NCBI RefSeq assembly: GCF_030315685.1
Contig: NZ_JASXSI010000013.1
Span: 111,075 to 175,074, forward strand
Reading direction: 5' to 3'
DNA from: Gordonia sp. ABSL11-1
GTDB taxonomy: Bacteria; Actinomycetota; Actinomycetes; Mycobacteriales; Mycobacteriaceae
DNA: 64,000 bases
The position numbers were made by a program, and so were the translations under genes. Positions 36,481 to 46,694 of this stretch are shown here, in pieces; the stretch's first letter is position 1, and each line of letters opens with the position of its first letter. The notes under the pieces are model-generated. The model did no database searches. It was not told the DNA's origin and saw only the letters and a program-made list of their open reading frames with translations.

Positions 36481-37074
36481 TCAGGGCCTCGGGGCGCTCG
36501 TGAACGGATGTCCCCAGGTCTCGGCGAATGCCACCTCGTCGAGGGGAAGCCGGGTGCGTGGACGCTCGTCGCGCTCGCGGATCTCGGTCGCGACCTGCTC
36601 GGGATCGGCCAACGCGCCGAGCCCGAGCAGGACGAGCGGTCGGCGATCGTCCGGGATCGCGAAGCGTCGGACGGCCGTCTCCGCGTCGAAACCGGCCATC
36701 GGATGGGCGTTGTACCCGAGTGCGTTCGCTTGCAGGATCATCTGTGACACAGCCAATCCCACGTCGACCGCGGCGTAGGTGCGAGCCTTCTCGTCGTCGG
36801 GTTCGGCGGCCGTGCATACCAGTATCAGGGCGGCCGAGGCCGGCGCCCAGCCCGCGTTGCCTCGCGTCAGCGTCTCGGTGAGACCCGTGAACGTGTCGTC
36901 GGCGCGACGGCCCACGACGAACCGGACGGGCTGGACACGCCCCCACGTCGGCGCCCACCGTCCCGCGTCGAGCACCGAGGTCAGGTCATCGACCGAGATC
37001 TCTGCGGTGGTGTCGTATCCACGGGCACTCCGACGTCCTTCGATCAACTCATGCACACGGCCACCGTAGGCCAT
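36481..37074 (-). CDS. Nitroreductase-family flavoprotein
   Basis: A 197-residue FMN-dependent nitroreductase fold protein. The start MAYGGRVHELIEGRRSARGY, APTWGRVQPVRFVV and the C-terminal GLGALADPEQ match the family, which reduces nitroaromatics, quinones or enones with NAD(P)H. It lies convergent with the hemophore-related gene nine bases away. GTG 37056 is an alternative start. Upstream is the inverted 21-nt repeat array. Confidence 0.83.
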   Translation of the reverse strand: MAYGGRVHELIEGRRSARGYDTTAEISVDDLTSVLDAGRWAPTWGRVQPVRFVVGRRADDTFTGLTETLTRGNAGWAPASAALILVCTAAEPDDEKARTYAAVDVGLAVSQMILQANALGYNAHPMAGFDAETAVRRFAIPDDRRPLVLLGLGALADPEQVATEIRERDERPRTRLPLDEVAFAETWGHPFTSAPRP

Positions 37075-37082
37075 CGCACGCG

Positions 37083-37270
37083 GGTCCACCCACCGCCGAC
37101 CGTGTCCAGAATCTCGCCGACCGTGTCCAGAATTTCGCTGAGTGTGCCCGGTGTCATCGGAATCGACGGCGCGCGCCCGGTTCGAATCGACCGCTGGACA
37201 CGATGGGCGCGATTCTGGACACGGTCGGCGAAATCTGGGGCACGGTCGGCGAGTTGAGGGCGGTCGGCGG
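37083..37270. repeat. Two facing arrays of the 21-nt tandem repeat
   Basis: From 37095 to about 37160 the reverse-strand units read TCCAGAATCTCGCCGACCGTG with variants. From about 37196 to 37270 the direct-strand units read CACGATGGGCGCGATTCTGGA, CACGGTCGGCGAAATCTGGGG and CACGGTCGGCGAGTTGAGGG. The two halves are inverted, so the transcript could form a long imperfect hairpin. It lies between the nitroreductase start and the efflux-pump stop. No gene is seen in this 211-bp gap. Confidence 0.85.
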
Positions 37271-37285
37271 AGCGACCCGCCGACG

Positions 37286-38821
37286 TCAGGCGCGGGTCGT
37301 GTCCTCGTGCCGGACACCGTCGGCAGGCCGCTTCCGCATCACGAACGTCAGTACCACGGCCAAGATGCCGAGGGCGATGACGGCGGCGAGGGATGCGGCA
37401 TGCATCCCGTCGACGAAGGCGACACGGGCGGCACTCACGAGTTCGTCTCCGCCGGAACCCATCTCGCCAGCGCGGTGGAGGGTGTCGCCGAGGGTGTCTT
37501 CGAACGTCCATCCCTGCGAGTTCTCCCGGAACACGAGCGTCGCCAGTGAACCGAGGAGGGCGAGTCCCATGGCGGTGCCGAGTTCGAAGCTGGTCTCGGA
37601 GATGCCCGAGGCCGCGCCCGACCGTTCGACGGGCACCGAGCCGACGACGACATCGGAGACCACGCTGAACTGGATGCCGTACCCGATGCCCGCGATCGAC
37701 GTGAACACGAGATAGACCCACAGTGGGCTGGACATGGTCAGTGCGAGCAGTCCCAGGTTGCCGACGGCTGCCAGGAGCACCGAACCGACGAATGCGCTCC
37801 GCAGGCCCATGGCCGCGACGACGCGAGACGCCCCGATCGAGAACACGGCCACGGCCACGGCCATCGGCAGTCCGGCGAGCGCCGCCGACAACACATCGAA
37901 ACCGCGCACCGACTGCAGGTAGACGCCCGTCAGATACGACATCCCGCCGAGCGCCATCATGCCGACCAGCGCGACCGACACCGCGGCACTGAACTGCGGA
38001 TTGCGGAACAGCGCGAGGTCGAGCAGCGGAGCGGTGGCCCGACACTGGTGTGCGAGAAAGAGTGCCAGCAGGACGACGCCGAACACCCCGATGCCCGCGA
38101 CCCCGACGGTCAGGCCGTCGGACGCCATCGTCTTCACGGCGTAGACGAGAGGCAGGATGCCCATCATCGACAACACGACGCCGACGACGTCGAAGCGCGC
38201 GGCGTCGGGTGCGCGGTACTCGGGGACGAGCCGGGGTCCGGCGATGAACAGCACGGCGAGGACGGGAACATTGATCAGGAACACGCTGCCCCACCAGAAG
38301 TGGTGCAGCAGAACGCCGCCGATGACCGGGCCGATCGCGCTGCCGCCGGCGAAGGCCGCCGTCCAGACTCCGATCGCCTTTGCCCGGTCGCGGGCGTTCG
38401 GGAACATGTTGGCGATCAGCGACAGGCTCGACGGCATCAGCGTCGCGCCGCCGACACCCATCAGAGCGCGGGCGGCGATCAGGATCGCGGCATTCGGCGC
38501 GAAGGCGGCGATGACCGACGCGACGCCGAACAGAGTGGCACCGGCGAGCAGGATCCGCCGGCGACCCACTCGATCGCCGACGTTGCCCATCGTGATCAGC
38601 AGGCCGGCGATGAGGAATCCGTAGATGTCGAGGATCCACAACTGCTCGGACGCAGTCGGGGTCAGCGCGTCGGTGATGGCCGGAATCGCCAGGTAGAGGA
38701 CCGAGAAGTCCATCGACACGAGGAGGACGGGCAGGGTCAGGACGGCCAGACCCCACCACATACGTCGGTCCGCGCCGGAATCCCGGTGGCGCAGATCAGA
38801 CGGTGGGGTGAGGGTGGACAT
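37286..38821 (-). CDS. SmvA/QacA-type DHA2 efflux transporter
   Basis: A 511-residue MFS protein with about 14 membrane helices. It resembles SmvA/QacA-type biocide exporters: the early stretch SEQLWILDIYGFLIAGLLITMG and motif A GNVGDRVGRRRILL are conserved, as is the motif C region GGSAIGPVIGGVLL. Substrates of such pumps are quaternary ammonium compounds, dyes and cationic antiseptics. A divergent TetR gene with two palindromes in the 173-bp gap should control it. It is the first of two adjacent DHA2 pump/TetR modules. Confidence 0.88.
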   Translation of the reverse strand: MSTLTPPSDLRHRDSGADRRMWWGLAVLTLPVLLVSMDFSVLYLAIPAITDALTPTASEQLWILDIYGFLIAGLLITMGNVGDRVGRRRILLAGATLFGVASVIAAFAPNAAILIAARALMGVGGATLMPSSLSLIANMFPNARDRAKAIGVWTAAFAGGSAIGPVIGGVLLHHFWWGSVFLINVPVLAVLFIAGPRLVPEYRAPDAARFDVVGVVLSMMGILPLVYAVKTMASDGLTVGVAGIGVFGVVLLALFLAHQCRATAPLLDLALFRNPQFSAAVSVALVGMMALGGMSYLTGVYLQSVRGFDVLSAALAGLPMAVAVAVFSIGASRVVAAMGLRSAFVGSVLLAAVGNLGLLALTMSSPLWVYLVFTSIAGIGYGIQFSVVSDVVVGSVPVERSGAASGISETSFELGTAMGLALLGSLATLVFRENSQGWTFEDTLGDTLHRAGEMGSGGDELVSAARVAFVDGMHAASLAAVIALGILAVVLTFVMRKRPADGVRHEDTTRA

Positions 38822-38879
38822 GGCGGGCTCCTACGGATCTCTCGAACGACAGGACGGGGTAGCGCCCCCCTGGGGTCGC

Positions 38880-38923
38880 GTACGCCGTACGCACTAGACG
38901 GTACGAGAGTGAGTACGCTGTAC
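38880..38923. promoter_or_regulatory. Paired TetR operators for the SmvA-like pump
   Basis: Two inverted repeats, GTACG-C-CGTAC (38880-38890) and GTAC-GCT-GTAC (38913-38923), are spaced 33 bp apart, about three helical turns. A third half-site GGTACG lies between. They are probably bound by the adjacent TetR protein to repress both divergent genes. The identity of the binder is inferred from position. Confidence 0.7.
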
Positions 38924-38994
38924 GCAACCGGAATATTCCCGCAGGTGACGATCGGGATGAGATACCGTCGTCGGACGGTGGGGAGGAGAGCCAC

Positions 38995-39705
38995 TTGTCG
39001 TCGACCGACAAGTCGAATGCCGGCGCAAAGCTGACGCTGGAGGCCATCGTCGACGCCGCGATCGATGTCGCCGACCGCGACGGGATCGGCGCGCTGTCGA
39101 TGCGACGGATCGCCGACGAGCTCGGCGTCGGGGCGATGTCGCTCTACCGACACGTCGACGACAAGGATGCGCTGCTCCAGCAGATGTCCGAGGAGATCGG
39201 CCGCCGATTCCCCTACCCCGTCGACGATCCGGAACCGCCGGGGTGGCGGGACCGTGTCGGGCTCATCGTCGACATCGACTGGGAGCTCTACCGGCAGCAT
39301 CCCTGGGTCGTCATCGCGTACTCGTCGCCGCGGCACAGTTTCGGCGACGAGTCCCTGCGCTGTCTGGACTGGTTCGCCGCCGGTTTCCTGGAACTCGACG
39401 TGGATCTGGTCGAGGCGACGGGGATGGCGCTGACCGTGTGGAGTTATGTCCATGGTGTCGCGCTGGTCGCGGTCAGCGACGACCTGATCCGGGCCGAGAA
39501 ACCGTCGGAGCGTCCGGACGGGCTCGAGGATCTGTTGGCCGGACGCAGCACGGCGGTGGCGCCGCACCTCTCCCGGCTGGCCGGAGAGGATACGGCGCCA
39601 CGGCTACTGGATCCGCGTGCCCGTCTCGACGACGGGATCGCTTATCTCTGTGACGGATTCGCGGCCAGCGCGACGTCGAGGGACGGTTCGCGGCGTTCGC
39701 CCTGA
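38995..39705 (+). CDS. TetR-family repressor of the SmvA-like pump
   Basis: A 236-residue TetR regulator with the HTH IADELGVGAMSLYRHVDDKDALL at about residues 38-60 and a TetR_C-type C-terminal ligand domain. TTG 38995 has an excellent GGGAGGAGAG upstream and gives the full-length N-terminus, so it is preferred over any internal ATG. Its last 64 bases overlap the 3' end of the second DHA2 transporter on the other strand. Confidence 0.88.
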   Translation: MSSTDKSNAGAKLTLEAIVDAAIDVADRDGIGALSMRRIADELGVGAMSLYRHVDDKDALLQQMSEEIGRRFPYPVDDPEPPGWRDRVGLIVDIDWELYRQHPWVVIAYSSPRHSFGDESLRCLDWFAAGFLELDVDLVEATGMALTVWSYVHGVALVAVSDDLIRAEKPSERPDGLEDLLAGRSTAVAPHLSRLAGEDTAPRLLDPRARLDDGIAYLCDGFAASATSRDGSRRSP

Positions 39706-41129
39706 GTGGCGGCCATCAGGACACCGCCGGCCACCAAGAGGCTTCCGGCAACGAGCACGGTCACGGTCATGCCGTGTGCGAACGTGTCCGACGACGCGGG
39801 CAATCCGCGGGTGGCCGCACCGAACACGGCGACCATGATCGCGAGTCCGACGGTGCCGCCGAGCTGCTGCGCGGTGTTGACCACGCCCGACGCTGCACCT
39901 GCGTCGTCGGGATGCACGCCACGCAGCGCCGCCGTCGTCAGCGACAGGAACGCCATTCCGCCGCCCGCTCCGACCAAGACGAACGGGCCGACGAGTGACG
40001 CGTACGAGGTGTGCGCGTCGAGTGCGCTGAGCCAGAACAGGCCGCCCGCGGCCGCCGAGAAGGCGGCGAGCAGGAGTGCCCTGTTGCTGAACCGCGAGAC
40101 TAGGATCCGCGCCGTGATCTGGGACGATGCGAAGGTGGCCGCCGTCATCGGCAGGTAGGCGAGTCCGGTTTCGAGAGGCCCGTAGTGCAGCACCTCCTGC
40201 ATGTACTGCGTCAGGAAGAACATCATCCCCATGAAGCCGGCGACCATGACGAGTCGTCCCGCGTGGGCCGAGCTGCGCGGCACACTCGCGAACAGTCGTA
40301 GCGGGGTGATGGGCGCTGCGGCGCGGGTCTCGGTGAGCACGAACGCGACGAGCAGGGCTGCCCCGACGGTGAGCGCCACGACGGTCACCGGACTGGACCA
40401 GGACTGCTCCGCGGCGTGGACGAGTCCGTAGACGATCGCGCCGATCCCGATCGTCGAATACAGCGCGCCCTGCAGATCGAAGGTTCCCGGTCGACGCGCC
40501 GTCTGCGGGAGCGAGAACATGCCGGCCACCAGCACGGCGGCGCCGATCGGCAGGTTCACGAAGAACACCCAGCGCCAGTCCAGCCATTCCACCAGTGCGC
40601 CGCCGACCACGAGTCCCAACGAGAATCCGCCGATCGAGACCGCGGTGAACAGGGCAAGCGCTCGGGTTCGCTGCGGCCCCTCCGGGAATCGGGTCATCAG
40701 CAGGGCGAGGGCTGCCGGCGCGGCGATGGCGGCGCCGACCCCCTGCAGTGCGCGAGCGACGAGCAGCATCGACGAATCGGTGGACAGGCCGCCGAATGCC
40801 GACGCGGCGAGAAACACCGTCAGACCACCCAGAAAGGTGCTCCGCCTGCCGAGTATGTCGCCGAGGCGGGCGCCGAGCAGGAGGAGGCCACCGAACGTCA
40901 GTGTGTAGGCGTTGAGTACCCAGGACAGGCTCGATGTCGAGAAGTCAAGGGACCGTTGAATATCCGGGAGGGCCACGTTGACGATGGTCGCATCGACCAC
41001 CACCATCAACTGGCAGCCGAGAACGGACAGGAGAACCAGGGCATCGATATTCACCCGTGAGCGCAGCCAGCCGACCCCGGGGATGGGGGACGGCGTATAG
41101 GCGCGTTCAACCGATGGAGAAAGAGGCAT
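39642..41129 (-). CDS. DHA2-family MFS efflux transporter
   Basis: A 495-residue transporter with 14 predicted helices. The N-terminal LMVVVDATIVNVALPDIQRSL, motif A GARLGDILGRRSTFL and the central PLRLF elements place it in the EmrB/QacA DHA2 family. Its stop overlaps the TetR gene at 38995-39705 by 64 bases. It is divergent from another TetR gene (41291), its probable regulator. The substrate is not predictable; together with the previous pump it forms a two-module drug-efflux island. Confidence 0.88.
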   Translation of the reverse strand: MPLSPSVERAYTPSPIPGVGWLRSRVNIDALVLLSVLGCQLMVVVDATIVNVALPDIQRSLDFSTSSLSWVLNAYTLTFGGLLLLGARLGDILGRRSTFLGGLTVFLAASAFGGLSTDSSMLLVARALQGVGAAIAAPAALALLMTRFPEGPQRTRALALFTAVSIGGFSLGLVVGGALVEWLDWRWVFFVNLPIGAAVLVAGMFSLPQTARRPGTFDLQGALYSTIGIGAIVYGLVHAAEQSWSSPVTVVALTVGAALLVAFVLTETRAAAPITPLRLFASVPRSSAHAGRLVMVAGFMGMMFFLTQYMQEVLHYGPLETGLAYLPMTAATFASSQITARILVSRFSNRALLLAAFSAAAGGLFWLSALDAHTSYASLVGPFVLVGAGGGMAFLSLTTAALRGVHPDDAGAASGVVNTAQQLGGTVGLAIMVAVFGAATRGLPASSDTFAHGMTVTVLVAGSLLVAGGVLMAATQGERREPSLDVALAANPSQR

Positions 41130-41199
41130 CGAGAACTCTTTTCGGGTAGGGGGTCATCGAGAAGGGGTGCGAGTACACTCGGCGGTGAAGCGGAAGCTT

Positions 41200-41229
41200 C
41201 CTCCGATTAATATACGGAGGATTCCTCCG
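41200..41229. promoter_or_regulatory. TetR operator between pump 2 and its regulator
   Basis: CGGAGGA-T-TCCTCCG (41215-41229) is a perfect 15-bp palindrome. A further CCTCCG half-site precedes it at 41200-41205, so three half-sites are arranged as CCTCCG...CGGAGG...CCTCCG. The AT-rich ATTAATATA between the first two could be part of a promoter. Binding by the adjacent TetR protein is inferred. Confidence 0.75.
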
Positions 41230-41290
41230 TTTAGCAAGTAGCCCCTGCGCGAGGGATGTCGCGTGGTGACGAGATGAAGGAGCGGATGCC

Positions 41291-41926
41291 GTGGCGGCCG
41301 GTGCCAAGCCCACGACAGGGTCGTCGACGACAGGCGCGTCGGCGACCACCCCGAAGGCTGCGATCTCGAAGCGACCGACGCGGGCAGATGCCGCGCGAAA
41401 CTACGACAAGCTGGTCGAGGCCGCCCAAGAGCTCTTTCACGTCGAGGGAATCGAGGTCGCTCTGGACAAGGTCGCCGCCGAGGCGGGGGTCGGCATCGGC
41501 ACGCTCTATCGCCACTTCCCGAATCGCACGGCGCTGGTCGAGGCGACCTTCCGCACCTACTCGGCTCAGATCGTCGACGACGGGTGGCGGCGCCTCGAGA
41601 CCGAGTCGCCGGATGCCGCTCTCGCGGGACTCTTCGCCGCCTACATGTCCACGGCCGGCACGAAGCGGGGGATGAAAGAGGCGATCCTGGCCGCGGTCGG
41701 CGACGATGCGGAGGTCTTCGACGAGACCAGGTCACGGTCTCGCGAGCTCACTGCCGCCATCCTCGAGGCGGGTCGTCGGCAGGGTGTGTTCCGTGACGAC
41801 GTCGAGCCGGACGACGTGTCGCGGCTGCTGGGCGGATTGTCGATGACGTGCATACCGAGCGACACCACGGAGACGCGTGATCGTCTCATCAAGGTCGTCC
41901 TCGACGGTCTTCGTCCACAGGCCTGA
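41291..41926 (+). CDS. TetR-family regulator of pump 2
   Basis: A 211-residue TetR protein. A Ser/Thr/Ala-rich tail of about 28 residues precedes the HTH domain (DKVAAEAGVGIGTLYRHFPNRTALV, about 59-83). The ligand domain follows, with MSTAGTKRGMKEAILAAVG. GTG 41291 is the start used. It is divergent from the DHA2 transporter with a 161-bp spacer holding the CGGAGGA palindrome, so it is its probable repressor. Confidence 0.87.
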   Translation: MAAGAKPTTGSSTTGASATTPKAAISKRPTRADAARNYDKLVEAAQELFHVEGIEVALDKVAAEAGVGIGTLYRHFPNRTALVEATFRTYSAQIVDDGWRRLETESPDAALAGLFAAYMSTAGTKRGMKEAILAAVGDDAEVFDETRSRSRELTAAILEAGRRQGVFRDDVEPDDVSRLLGGLSMTCIPSDTTETRDRLIKVVLDGLRPQA

Positions 41927-41956
41927 CAGCCCGCGAGGCGCGTGCGACTTCGCGCA

Positions 41957-43228
41957 TCACATGGCGTGCGGATACACCGTGAGCATGTGTGCGCCGAACC
42001 ACGCGCTGCCCACCACGACCGGCACCATGGCGGCAACGCCCACCGGCGTGCGCCAGCGCGCCAGCACCATCGCCACCGGGATGAGCAGCACGAAGGCGGG
42101 CAGCAGCAGCCGCGCGCGGCTCATCATCAGACCGCTCGACAGCACGATCGAGGCGACCACGAGGGTCCCGTAGAGCAGTACCGGCCACGGAAGTCGGGCC
42201 CACACCGCGAGCCCCAGCATCACCAGGGTCGACAGGATGATCCACGCCGAGGCGACGGGGGCCACTTCGCCGGAGTGCACGAGGGTCTCGTTCACGAACG
42301 TGAAGGTGGCCCGGCCCCAATCGAACTCGGTGCCCCAGCCCTCGGTCTGGATGCGGAACCATCCCGTCGGCGACCCCGTGTGCGCCCACACGACGGCGAG
42401 GTAGCCCAGGTACCCGAGCGGGCTGATCACGACGGCTGCCCACGCCGGCCATCCGTCGCGGCGGACGAGCAGCGCAGCGAGCATGACGACACCGATCAAC
42501 ACCACCGCCGTCGGTCTGCTGGCCCCGGCCAGCATGGCGCAGAGTCCCGCGAGCAACCATCGCCGTTCCATCACGCCGATGAGGCCCCAGACGCCGAGCG
42601 CACAGAACAGTGCCTCGGTGTAGGCCATGTTCAGCACGATCGACATCGGTGTCGCGGCGAACAGCGCGACGAGGAACAGCCCCGCCCGGCCCGGGTCGAC
42701 TCTCCCGATGGGTGATCGCTGCGCCATCGCACGGGCGCACCACGCGCCGAGGCGCGCGGCCCCGACCGCGGCGATGCAGCCGAGGACGAGGTTGACGGTG
42801 ATCGCTGCGCCGTACGGCGTGATCAGTGGCAGTTTCGCGACCGCGCCGACGAGCATCGGGTAGCCGGGGAAGAAGGCGTATGCGGTGTCCGGGGTGTGCA
42901 GGCCGCGTGCGTCGGTCTGGGTGAAGGGGACGTTGGTGTAGCCGTACTCGGCGATCGCGACCATCCACTTCCCGTCCCACAACCAGAGCGCGTCGCCGAC
43001 CGAGGTGTTGCGCAGCTGGGCGAAGCGGGCCAGGACGAGGATGCCGATCGCGCGGATGACGAGGAACAGCAGGATCGGGATCAGCCACGTGCGAAGGGTG
43101 GCTCCACCCCAGGTCGGAGCCGACGCGGCGGGCGTGGTGTCGGCGGTCCGCCGAGGGCGGCGTCGGGGGGTCCGGCGTGGCACGCCGTCCTCGCGTGCGG
43201 TCGCGCCGACATCGGTTCCGGTGGCCAC
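41957..43228 (-). CDS. GPI-mannosyltransferase-like membrane glycosyltransferase
   Basis: A multi-pass GT-C enzyme. Helices begin near residue 45, and the first large loop carries [14 protein letters not shown], an acidic motif typical of mannosyltransferases related to GPI mannosyltransferase 2. It should use polyprenyl-phosphate sugar on the outer face of the membrane. The open frame extends upstream to 43363, adding 45 Arg-rich residues. I prefer GTG 43228 because a TACCAT box lies seven bases before it (leaderless). In Mycobacteriales such enzymes build lipomannan or related glycans, but the substrate here is unknown. Confidence 0.72.
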   Translation of the reverse strand: MATGTDVGATAREDGVPRRTPRRRPRRTADTTPAASAPTWGGATLRTWLIPILLFLVIRAIGILVLARFAQLRNTSVGDALWLWDGKWMVAIAEYGYTNVPFTQTDARGLHTPDTAYAFFPGYPMLVGAVAKLPLITPYGAAITVNLVLGCIAAVGAARLGAWCARAMAQRSPIGRVDPGRAGLFLVALFAATPMSIVLNMAYTEALFCALGVWGLIGVMERRWLLAGLCAMLAGASRPTAVVLIGVVMLAALLVRRDGWPAWAAVVISPLGYLGYLAVVWAHTGSPTGWFRIQTEGWGTEFDWGRATFTFVNETLVHSGEVAPVASAWIILSTLVMLGLAVWARLPWPVLLYGTLVVASIVLSSGLMMSRARLLLPAFVLLIPVAMVLARWRTPVGVAAMVPVVVGSAWFGAHMLTVYPHAM

Positions 43229-43502
43229 CTCAGCGATGGTAGGACGCCACGCGGAGTTGCGACCACCACACTCGACGACGAGTCCTCGGCGCGTCACTCG
43301 TCGTCGTAGTGATTGGGGTGCGCGGTCACCCGGAATGTCCGGCGCAGATGTGGCCATCGTCACCTGGCGGGGTGGCTCCGATTCGGGACAATGTGGGCCC
43401 GCCGGTAAGGTGAGGTCCGCAAAGGTTCGCCCCGTCGCTCATCAGAGAGCGGTTCCGAACTGGGGCGATGTACTTCCCGACAACACCCGAAAGGTGGTCG
43501 AC

Positions 43503-44768
43503 GTGGCACTCGTTGTGCAGAAGTACGGCGGATCCTCGGTCGCTACGGCCGAGCGGATTCGCCGTGTCGCCGAGCGCATCGTCGAGACCAAGAAGCAGGG
43601 CAATGACGTCGTCGTGGTCGTCTCCGCGATGGGCGACACCACCGATGAACTGCTCGACCTGGCTCAGCAGGTCAACCCGACGCCCCCGGCGCGTGAGATG
43701 GACATGCTCCTCACCTCCGGTGAGCGCATCTCCAACGCGCTCGTGGCGATGGCCATCAGCTCGCTCGGTGCCCACGCGCAGTCGTTCACCGGCTCTCAGG
43801 CCGGTGTCATCACGACGAGCAGCCACGGCAAGGCGAAGATCATCGACGTCACCCCGGGACGCGTACGCAGCGCTCTCGATGAGGGCAAGATCGTGCTGGT
43901 CGCCGGCTTCCAAGGAGTCTCGCAGGACACGAAGGACATCACCACGCTCGGTCGTGGTGGATCGGACACGACGGCAGTCGCCCTCGCGGCGGCACTGAAG
44001 GCCGACGTGTGCGAGATCTACACCGACGTCGACGGCGTGTACTCCGCCGATCCGCGTATCGTCCCCGACGCGAAGCGGCTCGAGACGGTCTCCTTCGAGG
44101 AGATGCTGGAGCTGGCCGCCTGCGGCGCCAAGGTCCTGATGCTGCGCTGTGTGGAGTACGCCCGCCGGTACAACGTCCCTGTTCATGTGCGCTCGTCGTA
44201 CTCGACCAAACCCGGCACTCTCGTCGCCGGCTCGATGGAGGACATCCCCGTGGAAGAAGCCATTCTCACCGGCGTCGCGCATGACCGCAGCGAGGCCAAG
44301 ATCACCGTCGTCGGCCTCGACGACAAGCCGGGCTACGCGGCGCGCGTCTTCCGCGCCGTCGCCGACGCCGAGATCAACATCGACATGGTGCTGCAGAACA
44401 TCTCGAAGGTGGATACCGGCAAGACCGACATCACCTTCACCCTGCCTCGCGAGCTCGGCCCGATCGGCATGGAGAAGCTGAAGAAGCTGCAGGACGAGGT
44501 CGGGTTCACCGACCTGCTCTACGACGATCACATCGGCAAGGTGTCCCTCGTCGGCGCAGGCATGAAGAGCCACCCGGGCGTCACCGCGACCTTCTGTGAG
44601 GCGCTGAGCAACGCGGGCATCAACATCGAGCTGATCTCCACCTCGGAGATCCGGATCTCGGTGCTCTGCCGCGACACCGAACTCGACGACGCGGTCCGCG
44701 CGCTGCACGAGGCCTTCGACCTCGGCGGCGACGAGGAAGCCGTCGTCTACGCCGGAACGGGGCGATAG
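43503..44768 (+). CDS. lysC: Aspartate kinase, alpha subunit
   Basis: Phosphorylates aspartate, the first step to lysine, DAP, threonine and methionine. At 421 residues it matches the mycobacterial Ask. The catalytic KYGGSSVA is at 7-14, [13 protein letters not shown] and [14 protein letters not shown] follow, and two ACT domains occupy about 265-421. GTG 43503 has GAAAGGTGG upstream. The gene overlaps an internal beta-subunit start (see 44250). asd follows after three bases. Feedback control by lysine and threonine is known for the family and would act at the ACT domains. Confidence 0.97.
   Translation: MALVVQKYGGSSVATAERIRRVAERIVETKKQGNDVVVVVSAMGDTTDELLDLAQQVNPTPPAREMDMLLTSGERISNALVAMAISSLGAHAQSFTGSQAGVITTSSHGKAKIIDVTPGRVRSALDEGKIVLVAGFQGVSQDTKDITTLGRGGSDTTAVALAAALKADVCEIYTDVDGVYSADPRIVPDAKRLETVSFEEMLELAACGAKVLMLRCVEYARRYNVPVHVRSSYSTKPGTLVAGSMEDIPVEEAILTGVAHDRSEAKITVVGLDDKPGYAARVFRAVADAEINIDMVLQNISKVDTGKTDITFTLPRELGPIGMEKLKKLQDEVGFTDLLYDDHIGKVSLVGAGMKSHPGVTATFCEALSNAGINIELISTSEIRISVLCRDTELDDAVRALHEAFDLGGDEEAVVYAGTGR
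44237..44252 (+). promoter_or_regulatory. Internal ribosome site for the aspartate kinase beta subunit
   Basis: GGAGGA (44237-44242) precedes an in-frame GTG at 44250 by seven bases. The product would be the 172-residue regulatory subunit, beginning with the conserved [17 protein letters not shown]. This arrangement matches lysC-beta of Corynebacterium glutamicum. Confidence 0.8.
44250..44768 (+). CDS. Aspartate kinase, beta (regulatory) subunit
   Basis: In-frame internal translation of lysC gives a 172-residue protein consisting of the two ACT domains. It assembles with alpha subunits and binds the feedback inhibitor. Evidence is the strong ribosome site and the size match to the known C. 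glutamicum beta subunit. Expression is inferred. Confidence 0.75.
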   Translation: MEEAILTGVAHDRSEAKITVVGLDDKPGYAARVFRAVADAEINIDMVLQNISKVDTGKTDITFTLPRELGPIGMEKLKKLQDEVGFTDLLYDDHIGKVSLVGAGMKSHPGVTATFCEALSNAGINIELISTSEIRISVLCRDTELDDAVRALHEAFDLGGDEEAVVYAGTGR

Positions 44769-45797
<1,029 letters not shown>

Positions 45798-45807
45798 GCT
45801 CCGTTTC

Positions 45808-45862
45808 CCCGCGGACGTAGCGGATATCGTCGTCTGGAGTGGATTTCCGCTACGTCTGCGGG
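45808..45862. terminator. Hairpin terminator between asd and the GntR gene
   Basis: CCCGCGGACGTAGCGGA (45808-45824) pairs with TCCGCTACGTCTGCGGG (45846-45862), one mismatch, with a 21-base loop. It lies between convergent genes and extends into the 3' end of the GntR gene (stop at 45850), so it should terminate both strands. Confidence 0.8.
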
Positions 45863-46569
45863 TTGGGAGGAACCGAGACGGCAGCCGCCGCCTCGACGAT
45901 GATCGCCCGCATGGCGGCCTCGGCGGCCACGGGATCGCCGAGCCGGATGGCCCGCGCGACATCATCATGCAGCGCAATGGCTTCCGGGTTCGGACGGTCC
46001 GGCATCATGCCGTGATGCGTCCGACCGGCCAGGACCTCGTGGACGACCTCGGCGAGCGCGCGGAACATCTCGTTCCCGCTGGCCTCGAGAAGCGTCCGAT
46101 GGAACACCTTGTCGGCCAGTAGGTAAGCCTCCAGGTCGACGCTGCGACCGTGCACCGCCATGTCGGACACCGCCGCCGCCAGGATTCGGCACTGATGCTC
46201 GTCGGCGCGTTCGGCGGCCAGCGCCGCAGCCACCGGTTCGAAACCGCGCCGCAGTTCCGACAGTGTCAGCAGGAAGTCGGTGCGTTCGGCGCCGTCGAGC
46301 CGCCACCGGATGAGCTGCGGATCGAACACGCTCCACCGTGTCCGCGGCTGGATGGTGATCCCCACACGTCGTCGTGAGGCGACCAGTCCCATCGACTCGA
46401 GTACCCGGATCACCTCCCGGGCCACGGTGCGTGACACCCCGTACTGGGCGCAGATGGCGTCGAGGGTGATCACGCTGCCCGTCGCCTGCTCACCGGACAC
46501 GATGTCGCGCCCGATCGCCGTGAGGATCTCGTCGTGTCGTGGCCCTGCCCCTGGTGTGTCCCGACTCAC
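45850..46569 (-). CDS. GntR-family (FCD) regulator of gluconate use
   Basis: A 239-residue regulator with an N-terminal winged HTH (ITLDAICAQYGVSRTVAREVIRVLESMGLV, about 35-64) and a C-terminal FCD helical domain with likely metal-ligand His and Asp residues (DKVFHRTLLEASGNEMF). It is divergent from gntK-gntP, so it is the probable gluconate-responsive repressor, like GntR1/GnuR. GTG 46569 is the start. Binding of gluconate or 6-phosphogluconate is inferred from context. Confidence 0.85.
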   Translation of the reverse strand: MSRDTPGAGPRHDEILTAIGRDIVSGEQATGSVITLDAICAQYGVSRTVAREVIRVLESMGLVASRRRVGITIQPRTRWSVFDPQLIRWRLDGAERTDFLLTLSELRRGFEPVAAALAAERADEHQCRILAAAVSDMAVHGRSVDLEAYLLADKVFHRTLLEASGNEMFRALAEVVHEVLAGRTHHGMMPDRPNPEAIALHDDVARAIRLGDPVAAEAAMRAIIVEAAAAVSVPPNPQT

Positions 46570-46637
46570 CGAATCATCTTCCCATTGATCCTCGGATCTG
46601 CCGAATATGCGTACTTATGGCGTCCGCATCTTGCAAA

Positions 46638-46646
46638 AGTATTACT
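46638..46646. promoter_or_regulatory. Possible GntR-site palindrome upstream of gntK
   Basis: AGTA-T-TACT lies in the divergent spacer just after a TTGCAA -35-like hexamer (46631-46636). It is short and could occur by chance; its position next to the promoter makes it the best candidate operator for the neighbouring regulator. Confidence 0.35.
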
Positions 46647-46694
46647 ATTGAGGCACTCTGTGTGACCAGCAGCACAACTGGGTTAGGAGCGGGT

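Noticed and set aside
37075..37320. Possible extension of the nitroreductase into the repeats
   Set aside because: The in-frame extension translates the repeat units and lacks a start signal; ATG 37074 gives a complete family-length protein.
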